Part shown: piece by piece, positions 52,258 to 60,653 of the stretch
How positions within the stretch are numbered: the stretch's first letter is position 1
How the letters are laid out: each line of letters starts with the position of its first letter
Assembly: GCA_965279565.1 (NCBI GenBank)
Contig: OZ257249.1
Location: forward strand, 992,001-1,056,000
Source of the DNA: Tagaea sp965279565
GTDB taxonomy: Bacteria; Pseudomonadota; Alphaproteobacteria; CACIAM-22H2
Direction of reading: 5' to 3'
DNA length: 64,000 bases
Notes under the pieces: model-generated
What the model saw: the letters and a program-made list of their open reading frames with translations, nothing else
Databases searched by the model: none
Told to the model about the DNA's origin: nothing
Position numbers and translations under genes: made by a program

Positions 52258-53146
52258 AGATCAGGATCGCCACGCCGGCCAGCACGAGAACGAGGCCCGC
52301 AAGCTCGTTCGGCTTGACCGTCTGCTTGAACAGCCGCCGACCCACAGCGAACGAGAACAGCACTTCGATCAGGCCGAGCGTGCGCACGGCCGCCGCCGTC
52401 GCGAGCGAGAATGCGGTGAACCATCCCGCCGACGCGAGTGCCCCCATCGCACCCGCGAACAGCGAAGGCCGCCACGCGGCCAGCACGCGCCGGAGTGCGG
52501 GGCGGTCGGTGACGGCGAGATAGGCGGTCAGGGCCGCCGCCTGCAGGCCAAGGGCGAGGACGAGTGCGGTCAGGGCCGCCAGCCAGAACACCGGCTCGCC
52601 GGATTTCAGGATCCCGCCGCGATAGAAGACCGCCGACAGCGCGAAGAGCCCGCCCGCCAGGATGCCGAGTGCCGTCGCGCGCCAGTCGTGGCCGCCCGCG
52701 CGCCACGGATTGCCCGACATCGCGATGACGCCGGCACAGGCGATCACGATCGCGGCAGCGCTTGTCAGCGTCACCGGCTCGGCCAGCACGAACATCGCGA
52801 ACACGGCAACCTGCACGGGCTCGGTCTTCGTGTAGGCGACCGCAAGGGCAAAAGACTGCGTCCGCATTGCGGCGAGCATCGCCGCGGTCGCCAGCACCTG
52901 CGTGAGCGCACCGGTGGCGATCCACGCGACGGTATCCGTGTCCGGCAATGGCGGAAGATGGCCGGCAAACGCGCATCCGGCCGCGAACAGGGCGACGGCG
53001 AACGGGAATCCGTAAAGGAACCGGACATGCGTGGCGCCGACCGTGCCGAGCGCCTCGGTCAGGTGGCGCTGCATGGCGTTGCGCGCCGTCTGCGCGCCTG
53101 CCGCCATCAGCGTCGCGGGAATCCAGAGCCAGTACCAGTCCTGCAT
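52247..53146 (-). CDS. EamA/DMT-family transporter
   Basis: 299 residues with ten predicted membrane helices. The first repeat contains LMAAGAQTARNAMQRHLTEALG and the helix 3-4 region SFALAVAYTKTEPVQVAVFAMFVLAEPVTL. The second repeat contains GGLFALSAVFYRGG and the Thr-Leu-Gly-Leu-rich VRTLGLIEVLFSFAVGRRLF. Substrate unknown. It is a single gene, convergent with the TPR lipoprotein and divergent from the chemoreceptor. Confidence 0.85.
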   Translation of the reverse strand: MQDWYWLWIPATLMAAGAQTARNAMQRHLTEALGTVGATHVRFLYGFPFAVALFAAGCAFAGHLPPLPDTDTVAWIATGALTQVLATAAMLAAMRTQSFALAVAYTKTEPVQVAVFAMFVLAEPVTLTSAAAIVIACAGVIAMSGNPWRAGGHDWRATALGILAGGLFALSAVFYRGGILKSGEPVFWLAALTALVLALGLQAAALTAYLAVTDRPALRRVLAAWRPSLFAGAMGALASAGWFTAFSLATAAAVRTLGLIEVLFSFAVGRRLFKQTVKPNELAGLVLVLAGVAILIFNA

Positions 53147-53222
53147 CGGCTTACCTTAGGCCATTGTCCGGCCGGCGCAATCTGCCGGTATCCGTGTACG
53201 TATACCGATGGATACCGCCTCA

Positions 53223-53237
53223 TTAACCAAAAATTAT
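53223..53237. promoter_or_regulatory. Near-consensus CtrA-type box upstream of the chemoreceptor
   Basis: TTAACCAAAAATTAT matches TTAA-N7-TTAA at seven of eight fixed bases. A small GCGC/GCGC-stem hairpin follows at 53236-53251. It lies 52 bp before the preferred ATG. Confidence 0.35.
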
Positions 53238-53288
53238 GCGCAGAAGCGCATTTTAATGGCCATTCCGCAACTCATCGGGGACGGCACC

Positions 53289-54977
53289 ATGAACGCGTTC
53301 ATCAACCTGCGCATCTCGGCGAAGATCGCGGTCGTCGCCAGCTTCATGGCACTGGTCAGCCTCGGGATCACGCTTTTCGCCATCGACACGATGCGCGCCT
53401 ACAACGCCTTCAACGACGCGACGGTCTCCGCCTCGCGCCGCTCGACGAGCGCCGAGAAGGTCAACGGCCTGATCAACGCCGTCGTGATGGACTCGCGCGG
53501 CGTCTACATGTCGATGTCCATTCCGGAAGCGACGCGCTACGGCAACGGCATCCTCGCCTCGCTCAAGCTGCTCGAAGCCGAGATGTCGAAATGGGCCGCC
53601 GCCGTGAAGGCCGAGCAGCGCGAGACCTTCGCCAAGGCGCAGGCCGAGACGAAGCGCTTCGTCGAGTTCCGCACCGAGCTTGCCCGCCTCGGTCGCGAAG
53701 AGAGTCCCGCCAAGGGCCGCGAGTTCGGCGACAACGACGCCAACCGCTCGAACCGCCAGCAGCTCAACGTCTTCATCCAGCAGGTCGCCGCCGCCGATCT
53801 GGCCGAAATCGCCCAGCTCGACGAAGCACTCGGGAAGTTCTACGCCACCCGCCTGCCGCTGCTTGTCGGCGGATCGCTCGCCGCGATCGTCCTCGGTCTC
53901 GCCATCGCGCTGCTCGTCGCCAACCGGCTTATCGCGGGGCCGCTCGTGCGGCTCGGCGCCACGATCGAGAAACTTGCCGCCGGCGACACCGACATCGTCG
54001 CCGAAGGTGCCGACCGCAAGGACGAGGTCGGCCGCATCGCCAAGACGCTCGAGGTCTTCAAGGCCGGCCTGATCGCCCAGCGCAACGCGCAGGAGAAGGA
54101 ACGCGCCGACGTCGCCGCCCGCGAGAAGCGCGCGCGCGACATGATGGAGCTCATCCAGAAATTCAACACGGACGTCACCCAGCGCCTCGCCGCGGTCGGC
54201 ACCTCCGTCGACGGCCTCAACGAATCCGCGACGACGATGAGCACGACGGCCGAAGAGACGGCACGCCAGGCCAACGCGGTCGCCGCGGCTTCGGAAGAAG
54301 CCTCGACGAACGTCCAGACGGTGGCTTCGGCGACCGAGGAGCTGACCTCGTCGATCCGCGAGATTTCCTCGCAGGTGAGCTCGTCGTCCGAGATCGCGCG
54401 TCGCGCAGTCGACCAGTCGACGCTCGCCAACTCGAAGGTCCAGGGACTCGCCGAGGCCGCCCAGCGCATCGGCGCGGTCGTCAAACTGATCAGCGACATC
54501 GCGAGCCAGACGAACCTGCTTGCACTCAACGCGACGATCGAGGCCGCACGCGCCGGCGACGCCGGCAAGGGCTTCGCGGTCGTGGCGTCGGAAGTGAAGA
54601 GCCTCGCCAACCAGACGGCCAAGGCGACCGAGGACATCAGCCAGCAGATCGCCGAGATCCAGTCCGAGACCGGCGCTTCGGTCGAGGCGATCCAGTCGAT
54701 CGGCGGGACGATCCGCGAAATCGACCAGATCACGGCGGCGATCGCCGCGGCGATCGAGGAGCAGGCGGCCGCCACGCAGGAGATCTCGCGCAACGTCCAG
54801 CAGGCTTCGGCCGGCACGCAGGAAGTCTCGTCGAACATCGTCGGCGTCAACGACGCGGCCGACCAGAGCGGCCGGGTCGCCGGGAACGTGCGCAGTGCGG
54901 CCGAAACGCTCGCGAACGAATCGCGCGCATTGCGCACGCGCATCGACGGGTTCCTCGGGGACGTCGCGGCGGCCTGA
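53289..54977 (+). CDS. Methyl-accepting chemotaxis protein
   Basis: 562 residues from MNAFINLRISAK; an ATG at 53208 is in frame, but the CtrA-like box lies between the two. TM1 is about 12-35. A helical periplasmic sensor of about 180 residues follows, with no cache-type strands, then TM2 (about 192-215). HAMP begins ANRLIAGPLVRLGATIEKLAAGD. The signalling domain has the hairpin tip SDIASQTNLLALNATIEAARAGDAGKGFAVVASEVKSLANQ. No pentapeptide for CheR binding is visible at the end. Ligand unknown. Confidence 0.92.
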   Translation: MNAFINLRISAKIAVVASFMALVSLGITLFAIDTMRAYNAFNDATVSASRRSTSAEKVNGLINAVVMDSRGVYMSMSIPEATRYGNGILASLKLLEAEMSKWAAAVKAEQRETFAKAQAETKRFVEFRTELARLGREESPAKGREFGDNDANRSNRQQLNVFIQQVAAADLAEIAQLDEALGKFYATRLPLLVGGSLAAIVLGLAIALLVANRLIAGPLVRLGATIEKLAAGDTDIVAEGADRKDEVGRIAKTLEVFKAGLIAQRNAQEKERADVAAREKRARDMMELIQKFNTDVTQRLAAVGTSVDGLNESATTMSTTAEETARQANAVAAASEEASTNVQTVASATEELTSSIREISSQVSSSSEIARRAVDQSTLANSKVQGLAEAAQRIGAVVKLISDIASQTNLLALNATIEAARAGDAGKGFAVVASEVKSLANQTAKATEDISQQIAEIQSETGASVEAIQSIGGTIREIDQITAAIAAAIEEQAAATQEISRNVQQASAGTQEVSSNIVGVNDAADQSGRVAGNVRSAAETLANESRALRTRIDGFLGDVAAA

Positions 54978-54984
54978 GGCCGCC
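54968..54984. terminator. Hairpin at the chemoreceptor stop, between convergent genes
   Basis: GGCGGCC-TGA-GGCCGCC: a perfect 7-bp stem whose 3-nt loop is the chemoreceptor stop codon. metW ends 3 bp beyond. It may terminate both directions, though the U-tract is poor. Confidence 0.45.
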
Positions 54985-54986
54985 CT

Positions 54987-55643
54987 TCAGCCTTCGCGCT
55001 TCAGCACGAACAGGCCCTGCTCGCCGAGCAGGTTGGCGAGCCGGCCGGGCGCGCGCAGCCCCTTGGGCCGGCCTTCCGCGTCGAGCACCATTGCGGTCTC
55101 GATCGTGACACCCAGCGCCTCGCACAGCTCGACGAAATCGTTGATCGTGCACAGGTGGATGTTCGGCGTCTCGTACCAGGCCGCACTCAGCGAATCGGTC
55201 ACCGGCATGCGCCCGCCAACGAGCAGGCGCAGGCGCACGTGCCACACGCCGAAATTCGGGAACGAGACGACCGCCCGGCGCGCGATGCGCACGAGCTGGC
55301 CGAGTACGGCCTTGGGATCCCACGTGGCCTGCAGCGTCTGCGACAGGATCGCGTAGTCGAATCCGCCGGTCGGGTAGTCCTTGAGGTCGGTGTCGGCATC
55401 GCCCTGGATGACCGACAGGCCCTGCGCCACGCAGGCGTTGACGCCCGCCTGGCTGATCTCGATGCCGCGCGCATCGACGCCTTTCTCGTGCGCGAGATAG
55501 TCGAGGAGTGCTCCGTCGCCGCAGCCGATGTCGAGCACGCGGGTACCCGGCTCGATCATCTCGGCGATCGCCTTGAGGTCGACGCGGATGGCCGAGCGCG
55601 GCCGGCCCTGGGCCGCCGCCGGCGGTGCAGCCGGCTCGCTCAT
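54987..55643 (-). CDS. metW: MetW, methionine biosynthesis protein
   Basis: 218 residues with a SAM-methyltransferase-like fold: VLDIGCGDGALLDYLA near residue 36, ARGIEISQAGVNACVAQGLSVIQGDAD and YAILSQTLQATWDPKAVL, with the PVTDSLSAAWYETPNIHLCTINDF segment specific to MetW. It assists MetX in homoserine acylation. Its ATG overlaps the metX stop (ATGA), the conserved order. The N-terminal 18 residues are Ala/Pro-rich. Confidence 0.95.
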   Translation of the reverse strand: MSEPAAPPAAAQGRPRSAIRVDLKAIAEMIEPGTRVLDIGCGDGALLDYLAHEKGVDARGIEISQAGVNACVAQGLSVIQGDADTDLKDYPTGGFDYAILSQTLQATWDPKAVLGQLVRIARRAVVSFPNFGVWHVRLRLLVGGRMPVTDSLSAAWYETPNIHLCTINDFVELCEALGVTIETAMVLDAEGRPKGLRAPGRLANLLGEQGLFVLKREG

Positions 55644-56854
55644 CCGAATTTCAGGCCGCGATGCTCGGCCGCCCCGTTGAGGAACCCGCCGAGAACCGAA
55701 TGGAACTCCGGCTCGTCGAGCAGGAAGGCGTCGTGGCCCTTGTCCGACACGATCTCGACGAACGAGACGTTGGCGGCCGCGGCGTTGAGCGCGTGGACGA
55801 GTGCGCGGCTCTCGGATGTCGGGAACAGCCAGTCGGACGTGAAGCTGACCACGCAGATGCGCGTCTTGGTGCCGGTGAAGGCCTCGGCGAGCACGCCGCC
55901 GTGCTCGGCCTGCAGGTCGAAATAGTCCATCGCGCGCGTGATGTAGAGATACGAGTTCGCGTCGAACCGGTCGACGAAGGTCGAGCCTTGGTGGCGCAGG
56001 TAGCTTTCGACCTGGAAATCGGCGTCGAAGCCGTAGGAAAGCTGCGCGCGGTTCTGCAGGCGCCGGCCGAACTTGCGGTGCAGCGCCGTCTCGGAAAGAT
56101 ACGTGATGTGCGCGGCCATGCGCGCGACCGCAAGGCCACGGTTCGGCATGACGCCGGCGGGCTGGTAGGCGCCGTCGCGCCAGTCCGGATCGGCCATGAT
56201 CGCCTGCCGGCCGACTTCGTTGAACGCGATGTTCTGCGCCGAATGGCGGTACGACGTGGCGACGGGTACGGCCGCGAAGACGCGCTCGGGATAGGCCGAG
56301 ACCCATTCGAGCACCTGCATGCCGCCCATCGAACCGCCGATCACGCAGAACAGCTTTTCGATGCCCAGATGGTCGATCAGGCGCGCCTGCGCCTTGACCA
56401 TGTCGCCGATCGTGATGACCGGGAAATCGAGGCCCCAGGGCTTGCCGGTCGCCGGGTTGACATCCTTGGGGCCGGTCGAGCCCATGCAGCCGCCCAGCAC
56501 GTTGGCGCACACGATGAAATAGCGTTCGGTATCGAGCAGCTTGCCCGGACCCACCAGCGTCTCCCACCAGCCGGGCTTGCCGGTGACCGGGTGCGTGTCG
56601 GCGACGAACTGGTCGCCGGTCAGCGCGTGGCACACCAGCACCGCGTTCGACCGGTCGGCATTGAGCGTCCCGTAGCTCTGGTAGGCGACCGTCACCGGCC
56701 CGAGCTCGACGCCGGAATCCAGCCGCAGCGGCATGCCGGCGGGGATCTCGAAGCGTCTGCCGGGAAAGTCCGGCGCGGTCGTGTCGACCGCGGCAATGCG
56801 GGGATTTGCGCTCACGGGTTCGTTCTGGAAAGGGCCCAAGTTGCGGCGAAACAT
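55640..56854 (-). CDS. metX: Homoserine O-acetyltransferase (MetX family)
   Basis: 404 residues from ATG 56854; GTG 56815 is an alternative giving 391. An alpha/beta hydrolase that acylates homoserine, with acetyl- or succinyl-CoA, at the start of methionine synthesis. VTVAYQSYGTLNADRSNAVLVCHALTGDQ, the nucleophile elbow GGSMGGMQVLEW, and the catalytic Asp and His near SFTSDWLFPTSES and SDKGHDAFLLD. Acyl specificity cannot be read by eye. Divergent from the chorismate mutase gene. Confidence 0.95.
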   Translation of the reverse strand: MFRRNLGPFQNEPVSANPRIAAVDTTAPDFPGRRFEIPAGMPLRLDSGVELGPVTVAYQSYGTLNADRSNAVLVCHALTGDQFVADTHPVTGKPGWWETLVGPGKLLDTERYFIVCANVLGGCMGSTGPKDVNPATGKPWGLDFPVITIGDMVKAQARLIDHLGIEKLFCVIGGSMGGMQVLEWVSAYPERVFAAVPVATSYRHSAQNIAFNEVGRQAIMADPDWRDGAYQPAGVMPNRGLAVARMAAHITYLSETALHRKFGRRLQNRAQLSYGFDADFQVESYLRHQGSTFVDRFDANSYLYITRAMDYFDLQAEHGGVLAEAFTGTKTRICVVSFTSDWLFPTSESRALVHALNAAAANVSFVEIVSDKGHDAFLLDEPEFHSVLGGFLNGAAEHRGLKFG

Positions 56855-56956
56855 GGGCCAAGCAAGCCGCGGATTCAAGCGCCGCCTTTCCGGGGCGTCG
56901 GGGGCCGCGACGGCCATTGCGCGGGCGGCGCGCGCTGCGCTATGCCTGCGAACCCG

Positions 56957-57847
56957 ATGTCCCAGACGTCCCAATCCAACCAGACGCTTGCCGACCTGCG
57001 CCGGCGTCTCGATTCGATCGACGACCGCATGCTCGACCTGCTGGCCGAGCGCGCGCGCGCCATGGAAGACGTGCGCGCCGCAAAGGCTGCGGAGGGCGGG
57101 GCCGATCCGCGACTGGCCCGGCCGGGCCGGGAGATGACGATCCTGCGCCGCCTGATCGACCGGATCAAAGGCCCGCTGCCGCCCGATCTGGTCGTCCGGC
57201 TGTGGCGCGACATCATGACGAGCTTCACGCGCCTGCAGGGGCCGTTTTCGATCGCGGTGCTCCGCAACGAGTCGTACACCGCGCTGATGGCGCTGGCCCG
57301 CCAGCACTACGGCCAGTCGACGCCGCTGCTGACGGCGACGTCCCCCGCCCAGGTTTTCGCGCGGCTCGACGACGGGCGCGCCCAGCTCGCCCTGCTGCCG
57401 TCGCCCGAGGACACGCCAGATCTCGACTGGTGGCGCAATCTCGATCCGGCCGGCCTGCAGGTCGTTGCCCGCCTGCCGATCGACGGCGTCGAGACGCAGC
57501 CCGGCGCCCTCGCGATCGGCCGGGCGTCGTTCGAGGAGTCCGGCGCCGACCGCGGCCTGCTGATCGTCGTGGCCGAGACCGAGACGAGCCGCGCCAAGCT
57601 CGGCCGCGCCTTCGGGCAGGCCGGCATCGGCCTTGCCGGAACCATCGCCGAATCCGAGCGCGGCGGCCGCCAGAGCTTCCTTGCCGTCACCGAAACCTAC
57701 ATCGCACCCGGCGACGCGCGGCTCGCCACGCTTTCCGGGCTCGGCCTGTCGGTGAAGGTCGCGGGCGGCTATGCCGTGCCGCTGGGCCTCGCGTCCGAGA
57801 AGGCAAGCCGGCGCGGCCAGGCCAGTTCCAAGGGAGCCTCCAGATGA
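56957..57847 (+). CDS. Chorismate mutase with a degenerate prephenate-dehydratase-like domain
   Basis: 296 residues from ATG 56957; ATG 56942 is also possible and neither has an SD. Residues 8-95 are an AroQ chorismate mutase (LADLRRRLDSIDDRMLDLLAERA). The rest has the start of a two-lobe binding fold (FSIAVLRNESYTALMAL, VFARLDDGRAQLALLPSPED), but where prephenate dehydratase has a VPIENS-type motif it reads LLPSPED, and no TRF motif is seen. It probably makes prephenate for the coupled tyrA, with the second domain structural or regulatory. It overlaps hisC (ATGA). Confidence 0.85.
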   Translation: MSQTSQSNQTLADLRRRLDSIDDRMLDLLAERARAMEDVRAAKAAEGGADPRLARPGREMTILRRLIDRIKGPLPPDLVVRLWRDIMTSFTRLQGPFSIAVLRNESYTALMALARQHYGQSTPLLTATSPAQVFARLDDGRAQLALLPSPEDTPDLDWWRNLDPAGLQVVARLPIDGVETQPGALAIGRASFEESGADRGLLIVVAETETSRAKLGRAFGQAGIGLAGTIAESERGGRQSFLAVTETYIAPGDARLATLSGLGLSVKVAGGYAVPLGLASEKASRRGQASSKGASR

Positions 57848-58932
57848 CGACGCCCGTGCCAAAGCCCGGCATCCTCGAGATTTCCCCCTATGTCGGCGGC
57901 AAGTCGTCCGTCGCGGGCGGCGCCAAGCCGATCAAGCTGTCGTCGAACGAGGGGGCCCTCGGCCCGTCGCCCAAGGCGATCGAGGCGGCCACGCGCGCGG
58001 CAACCCAGATGCACCGCTATCCCGACGGCGGTGCAAGCGCGCTGCGTGCGGCGATCGGCAAGCGCTTCTCGCTCGATCCCGAGCGCATCGTGTGCGGTGC
58101 CGGCTCGGACGAGCTGATCGCACTTCTGGTCAAGTCCTATGCCGGACCAGGCGACGAGGTGCTCTACAGCCAGTACGGCTTCGTCATGTACCCGATCGCC
58201 GCGCACAGCACGGGGGCGGTTCCCGTGCAGGCGTCCGAGAAGGGCTACCGCACCGACATCGACGCGATGATCGCCAAGGCCGGCCCGAAGACGAAGATCT
58301 GCTTCGTCGCGAACCCGAACAATCCGACCGGCTCCTACGTGACGGGGGCGGAGCTCAAGCGGCTGCGCGACGGCCTGCCGCCGCACGTGCTGCTGATCGT
58401 CGATGCGGCCTATGCCGAGTATGTCAGCCGCAACGACTACACGAACGGGTCCGAGCTGGTCGATGCGAGCGAGAACACCGTGATGCTGCGCACCTTCTCG
58501 AAGATGTTTGCACTTGGCGGGATGCGCCTGGGCTGGGCCTATGCGCCCGCGAAGATCGTCGACGTGCTGAACCGCGTGCGCGGGCCGTTCAACGTTTCGG
58601 CCGCCGCACAGGCCGCCGGCGTGGCAGCACTCGAGGATCTCGCCTTCCAGGAGAAATGCCGTGCGCACAACGACCGCGTGCTGTCGTGGTTCACCGGAGA
58701 AGTCGCGAAGCTCGGTCTCAAGACGTTGCCTTCGGTCGGCAATTTCGTGATGGTCGAGTTCCCGTCGTCGGGCGCGCACACGGCCGCGGCGGCAAACGAG
58801 TTCCTGATGTCGCGCGCGATCATCCCGCGCGCGGTCGCCAACTACGGCCTGCCGGACCATCTGCGCGTGACGATCGGCACGGAGGACGAGATGAAGGCCG
58901 TCGTCGTCGCCCTTTCGGATTTCCTCAAGTGA
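57844..58932 (+). CDS. hisC: Histidinol-phosphate/aromatic aminotransferase (HisC family)
   Basis: 362 residues. Fold-type I PLP enzyme. IKLSSNEGALGPSPKAIEA, GAGSDELIALLVKSYAGPGDEV, NPNNPTGSYV, VDAAYAEYV, the Schiff-base lysine in RTFSKMFALGGMRLGWAYAP (about residue 221), and a C-terminal LRVTIGTEDEM. Lying between chorismate mutase and tyrA, it may act on prephenate or aromatic keto acids as well as, or instead of, histidinol phosphate. Confidence 0.92.
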   Translation: MTTPVPKPGILEISPYVGGKSSVAGGAKPIKLSSNEGALGPSPKAIEAATRAATQMHRYPDGGASALRAAIGKRFSLDPERIVCGAGSDELIALLVKSYAGPGDEVLYSQYGFVMYPIAAHSTGAVPVQASEKGYRTDIDAMIAKAGPKTKICFVANPNNPTGSYVTGAELKRLRDGLPPHVLLIVDAAYAEYVSRNDYTNGSELVDASENTVMLRTFSKMFALGGMRLGWAYAPAKIVDVLNRVRGPFNVSAAAQAAGVAALEDLAFQEKCRAHNDRVLSWFTGEVAKLGLKTLPSVGNFVMVEFPSSGAHTAAAANEFLMSRAIIPRAVANYGLPDHLRVTIGTEDEMKAVVVALSDFLK

Positions 58933-59810
58933 AGCCCGTCGTCGGCACGCTCGCCATCATCGGCTTCGGGCTGATCGGCTCGTCGGTCGCGCGCGCCGCG
59001 CGCAAGAGCGGGGCCGTCCGCCGCATCGTCGCGTGCGACGCGAGTGCGGCGGCACGCCGCGCCATCAAGCGCCTGCGCCTTGCCGACGCCGTCGTCGCGA
59101 GCCCGGCCGAAGCGGCCGCCGGCGCCGACGTCGTGATGATCTGCACGCCGATGTCGGCCTATGCGCGCGTGGCGCGCGCGATCGGCCCGAAGATGAAGCC
59201 GGGCGCCGTCCTGACCGACGCCGGTTCGGTCAAGCGCGCGGCGATCGACGATCTCGCACCCTACCTGCCCAGGGGCGTGCATCTCGTTCCCGCCCATCCG
59301 ATCGCGGGCACCGAGAATTCGGGGCCCGAATCGGGCTTCGCGGAACTCTTCGACGGCCGCTGGTGCATCGTCACGCCGCTGGCGCGCACGCCCAAGGCGG
59401 CCTCGGCGAAGGTCGAGAAGCTGTGGAAGCGCATGGGCAGCCGCGTGACGCGTATGACGCCGCAGCACCACGACCGCGTGCTGGCGATCACGAGCCACGT
59501 GCCGCACCTGATCGCCTACACGATCGTCAACACCGCGAGCGACCTCGAATCGACGCTGCGCACCGAAGTGATCCGCTACTCGGCGTCGGGCTTCCGCGAT
59601 TTCACGCGCGTGGCGGCTTCCCATCCGGTGATGTGGCGCGACATCTTCCTCGCCAACAAGGACGCGGTGCTCGAGATGCTCGGCCGTCTCTACGAGGACA
59701 TCGCGCTGATGCAGAAGGCGATCCGCCACGACGAGGGCGACACGCTCGAACGCCTGTTTACGAGGGCCCGCCGCATCCGGCGCGGCGTCGTGGCCGCCAA
59801 ACAGGACTGA
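58929..59810 (+). CDS. tyrA: Prephenate/arogenate dehydrogenase (TyrA family)
   Basis: 293 residues from a GTG overlapping the hisC stop (GTGA). It oxidatively decarboxylates prephenate (or arogenate) toward tyrosine with NAD(P)+. The Rossmann motif is LAIIGFGLIGSSVARA, with TPMSAYARV, TDAGSVKR, PAHPIAGTENSGPESGFAELFDGRWCIVTP and the helical SHVPHLIAYTIVNTA plus GFRDFTRVAASHPVMW segments. No ACT domain is present, so tyrosine feedback is not expected in this polypeptide. Confidence 0.94.
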   Translation: MKPVVGTLAIIGFGLIGSSVARAARKSGAVRRIVACDASAAARRAIKRLRLADAVVASPAEAAAGADVVMICTPMSAYARVARAIGPKMKPGAVLTDAGSVKRAAIDDLAPYLPRGVHLVPAHPIAGTENSGPESGFAELFDGRWCIVTPLARTPKAASAKVEKLWKRMGSRVTRMTPQHHDRVLAITSHVPHLIAYTIVNTASDLESTLRTEVIRYSASGFRDFTRVAASHPVMWRDIFLANKDAVLEMLGRLYEDIALMQKAIRHDEGDTLERLFTRARRIRRGVVAAKQD

Positions 59811-59833
59811 TTCCATTTAGCGAATCTCGATTG

Positions 59834-59858
59834 CGGCGCGCATGTGGCACGCGCGCCG
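59834..59858 (+). terminator. GC-rich hairpin after tyrA
   Basis: CGGCGCGC (59834-59841) and GCGCGCCG (59851-59858) form a perfect 8-bp stem around a 9-nt loop, 24 nt after the tyrA stop. It lacks a U-run. Confidence 0.4.
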
Positions 59859-59883
59859 GACAACTCCCCATTCTGGTCACATT

Positions 59884-59928
59884 CCTCCGGCACCAAGGGT
59901 CCCGCCCGTGGACCCCCGACCCCGGAGG
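59884..59928 (+). promoter_or_regulatory. Leader structure able to hide the otsB ribosome-binding site
   Basis: CCTCCGG (59884-59890) is perfectly complementary to CCGGAGG (59922-59928), which contains the otsB Shine-Dalgarno. Inside it, GGGTCC (59897-59902) pairs with GGACCC (59910-59915). The result is a stem, a 6x6 internal loop and a second stem, ending 5 nt before the ATG. It could act as a translational switch or RNA thermometer. Confidence 0.5.
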
Positions 59929-59933
59929 CAATC

Positions 59934-60653
59934 ATGGATGCCACGCGTCACGACGCGTTCTTCCTCGACCTCGACGGAACGCTGATCGAAACTGCCTCGA
60001 CGCCGGACGACGCCCGTGCCGACGCGCGCGTGCGCGGCGTGCTTCGCCAGCTCTGGGCCGCAACCGGCGGCGCAATGATGATCGTCAGCGGCCGCCCGAT
60101 CGCGAAGGTGGACGAACTGCTGGGGATGCAGCTGCCGGTCGCCGGCCAGCACGGCGCCGAGATCCGCTTCCTCAATCCGAACTTCGACGACGTGCGCCTC
60201 GGCCTGCCCGACTACCGGCTGGTCGTCGCCGACTGCGTGGAACTGGCGATGCGCTGCGGCAACGCGATGGTCGAGGCCAAGAATCCGACCGTCGCGCTGC
60301 ATCTACCGCGCCTCCATCCGGATTTCCCCGCACTCGTCGAGGGCATGCGCGCCATCGCGGAGGAATCGGATGGACGGCTCGCCTGTATCGTCGCGCACAA
60401 CGTCGCCGAACTGCGGCCAGCCGATATCGACAAGGGAAAGGTGCTTGCTGGTGCCGCACTGTTCGAACCGTTCCTGGGTCGCCGACCGATCTTCGTCGGC
60501 AACGACACGCCCGATATCGACGGCTTCCGCGCCGCCGAAATGCTTGGCGGATTCGGCGTTTCGGTCGGCATCACGCGCGCCGGCGCGCGCTACCGGCTGG
60601 ATTCGCCCGCTACGCTGCTCGACGCGCTCGAAGCCGTCGCGGAGGCCGCGTGA
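59934..60653 (+). CDS. otsB: Trehalose-6-phosphate phosphatase
   Basis: 239 residues. HAD-superfamily enzyme that dephosphorylates trehalose 6-phosphate. Motif I FFLDLDGTLIE carries the nucleophile Asp near residue 11, motif II is MMIVSGRPI, the substrate region AGQHGAEIR follows, motif III Lys is in DKGKV, and motif IV is FVGNDTPDIDGF. GGAGG lies 5-6 nt before the ATG but can be masked by an upstream complement. It is coupled to the GH15 gene (GTGA). Confidence 0.95.
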   Translation: MDATRHDAFFLDLDGTLIETASTPDDARADARVRGVLRQLWAATGGAMMIVSGRPIAKVDELLGMQLPVAGQHGAEIRFLNPNFDDVRLGLPDYRLVVADCVELAMRCGNAMVEAKNPTVALHLPRLHPDFPALVEGMRAIAEESDGRLACIVAHNVAELRPADIDKGKVLAGAALFEPFLGRRPIFVGNDTPDIDGFRAAEMLGGFGVSVGITRAGARYRLDSPATLLDALEAVAEAA

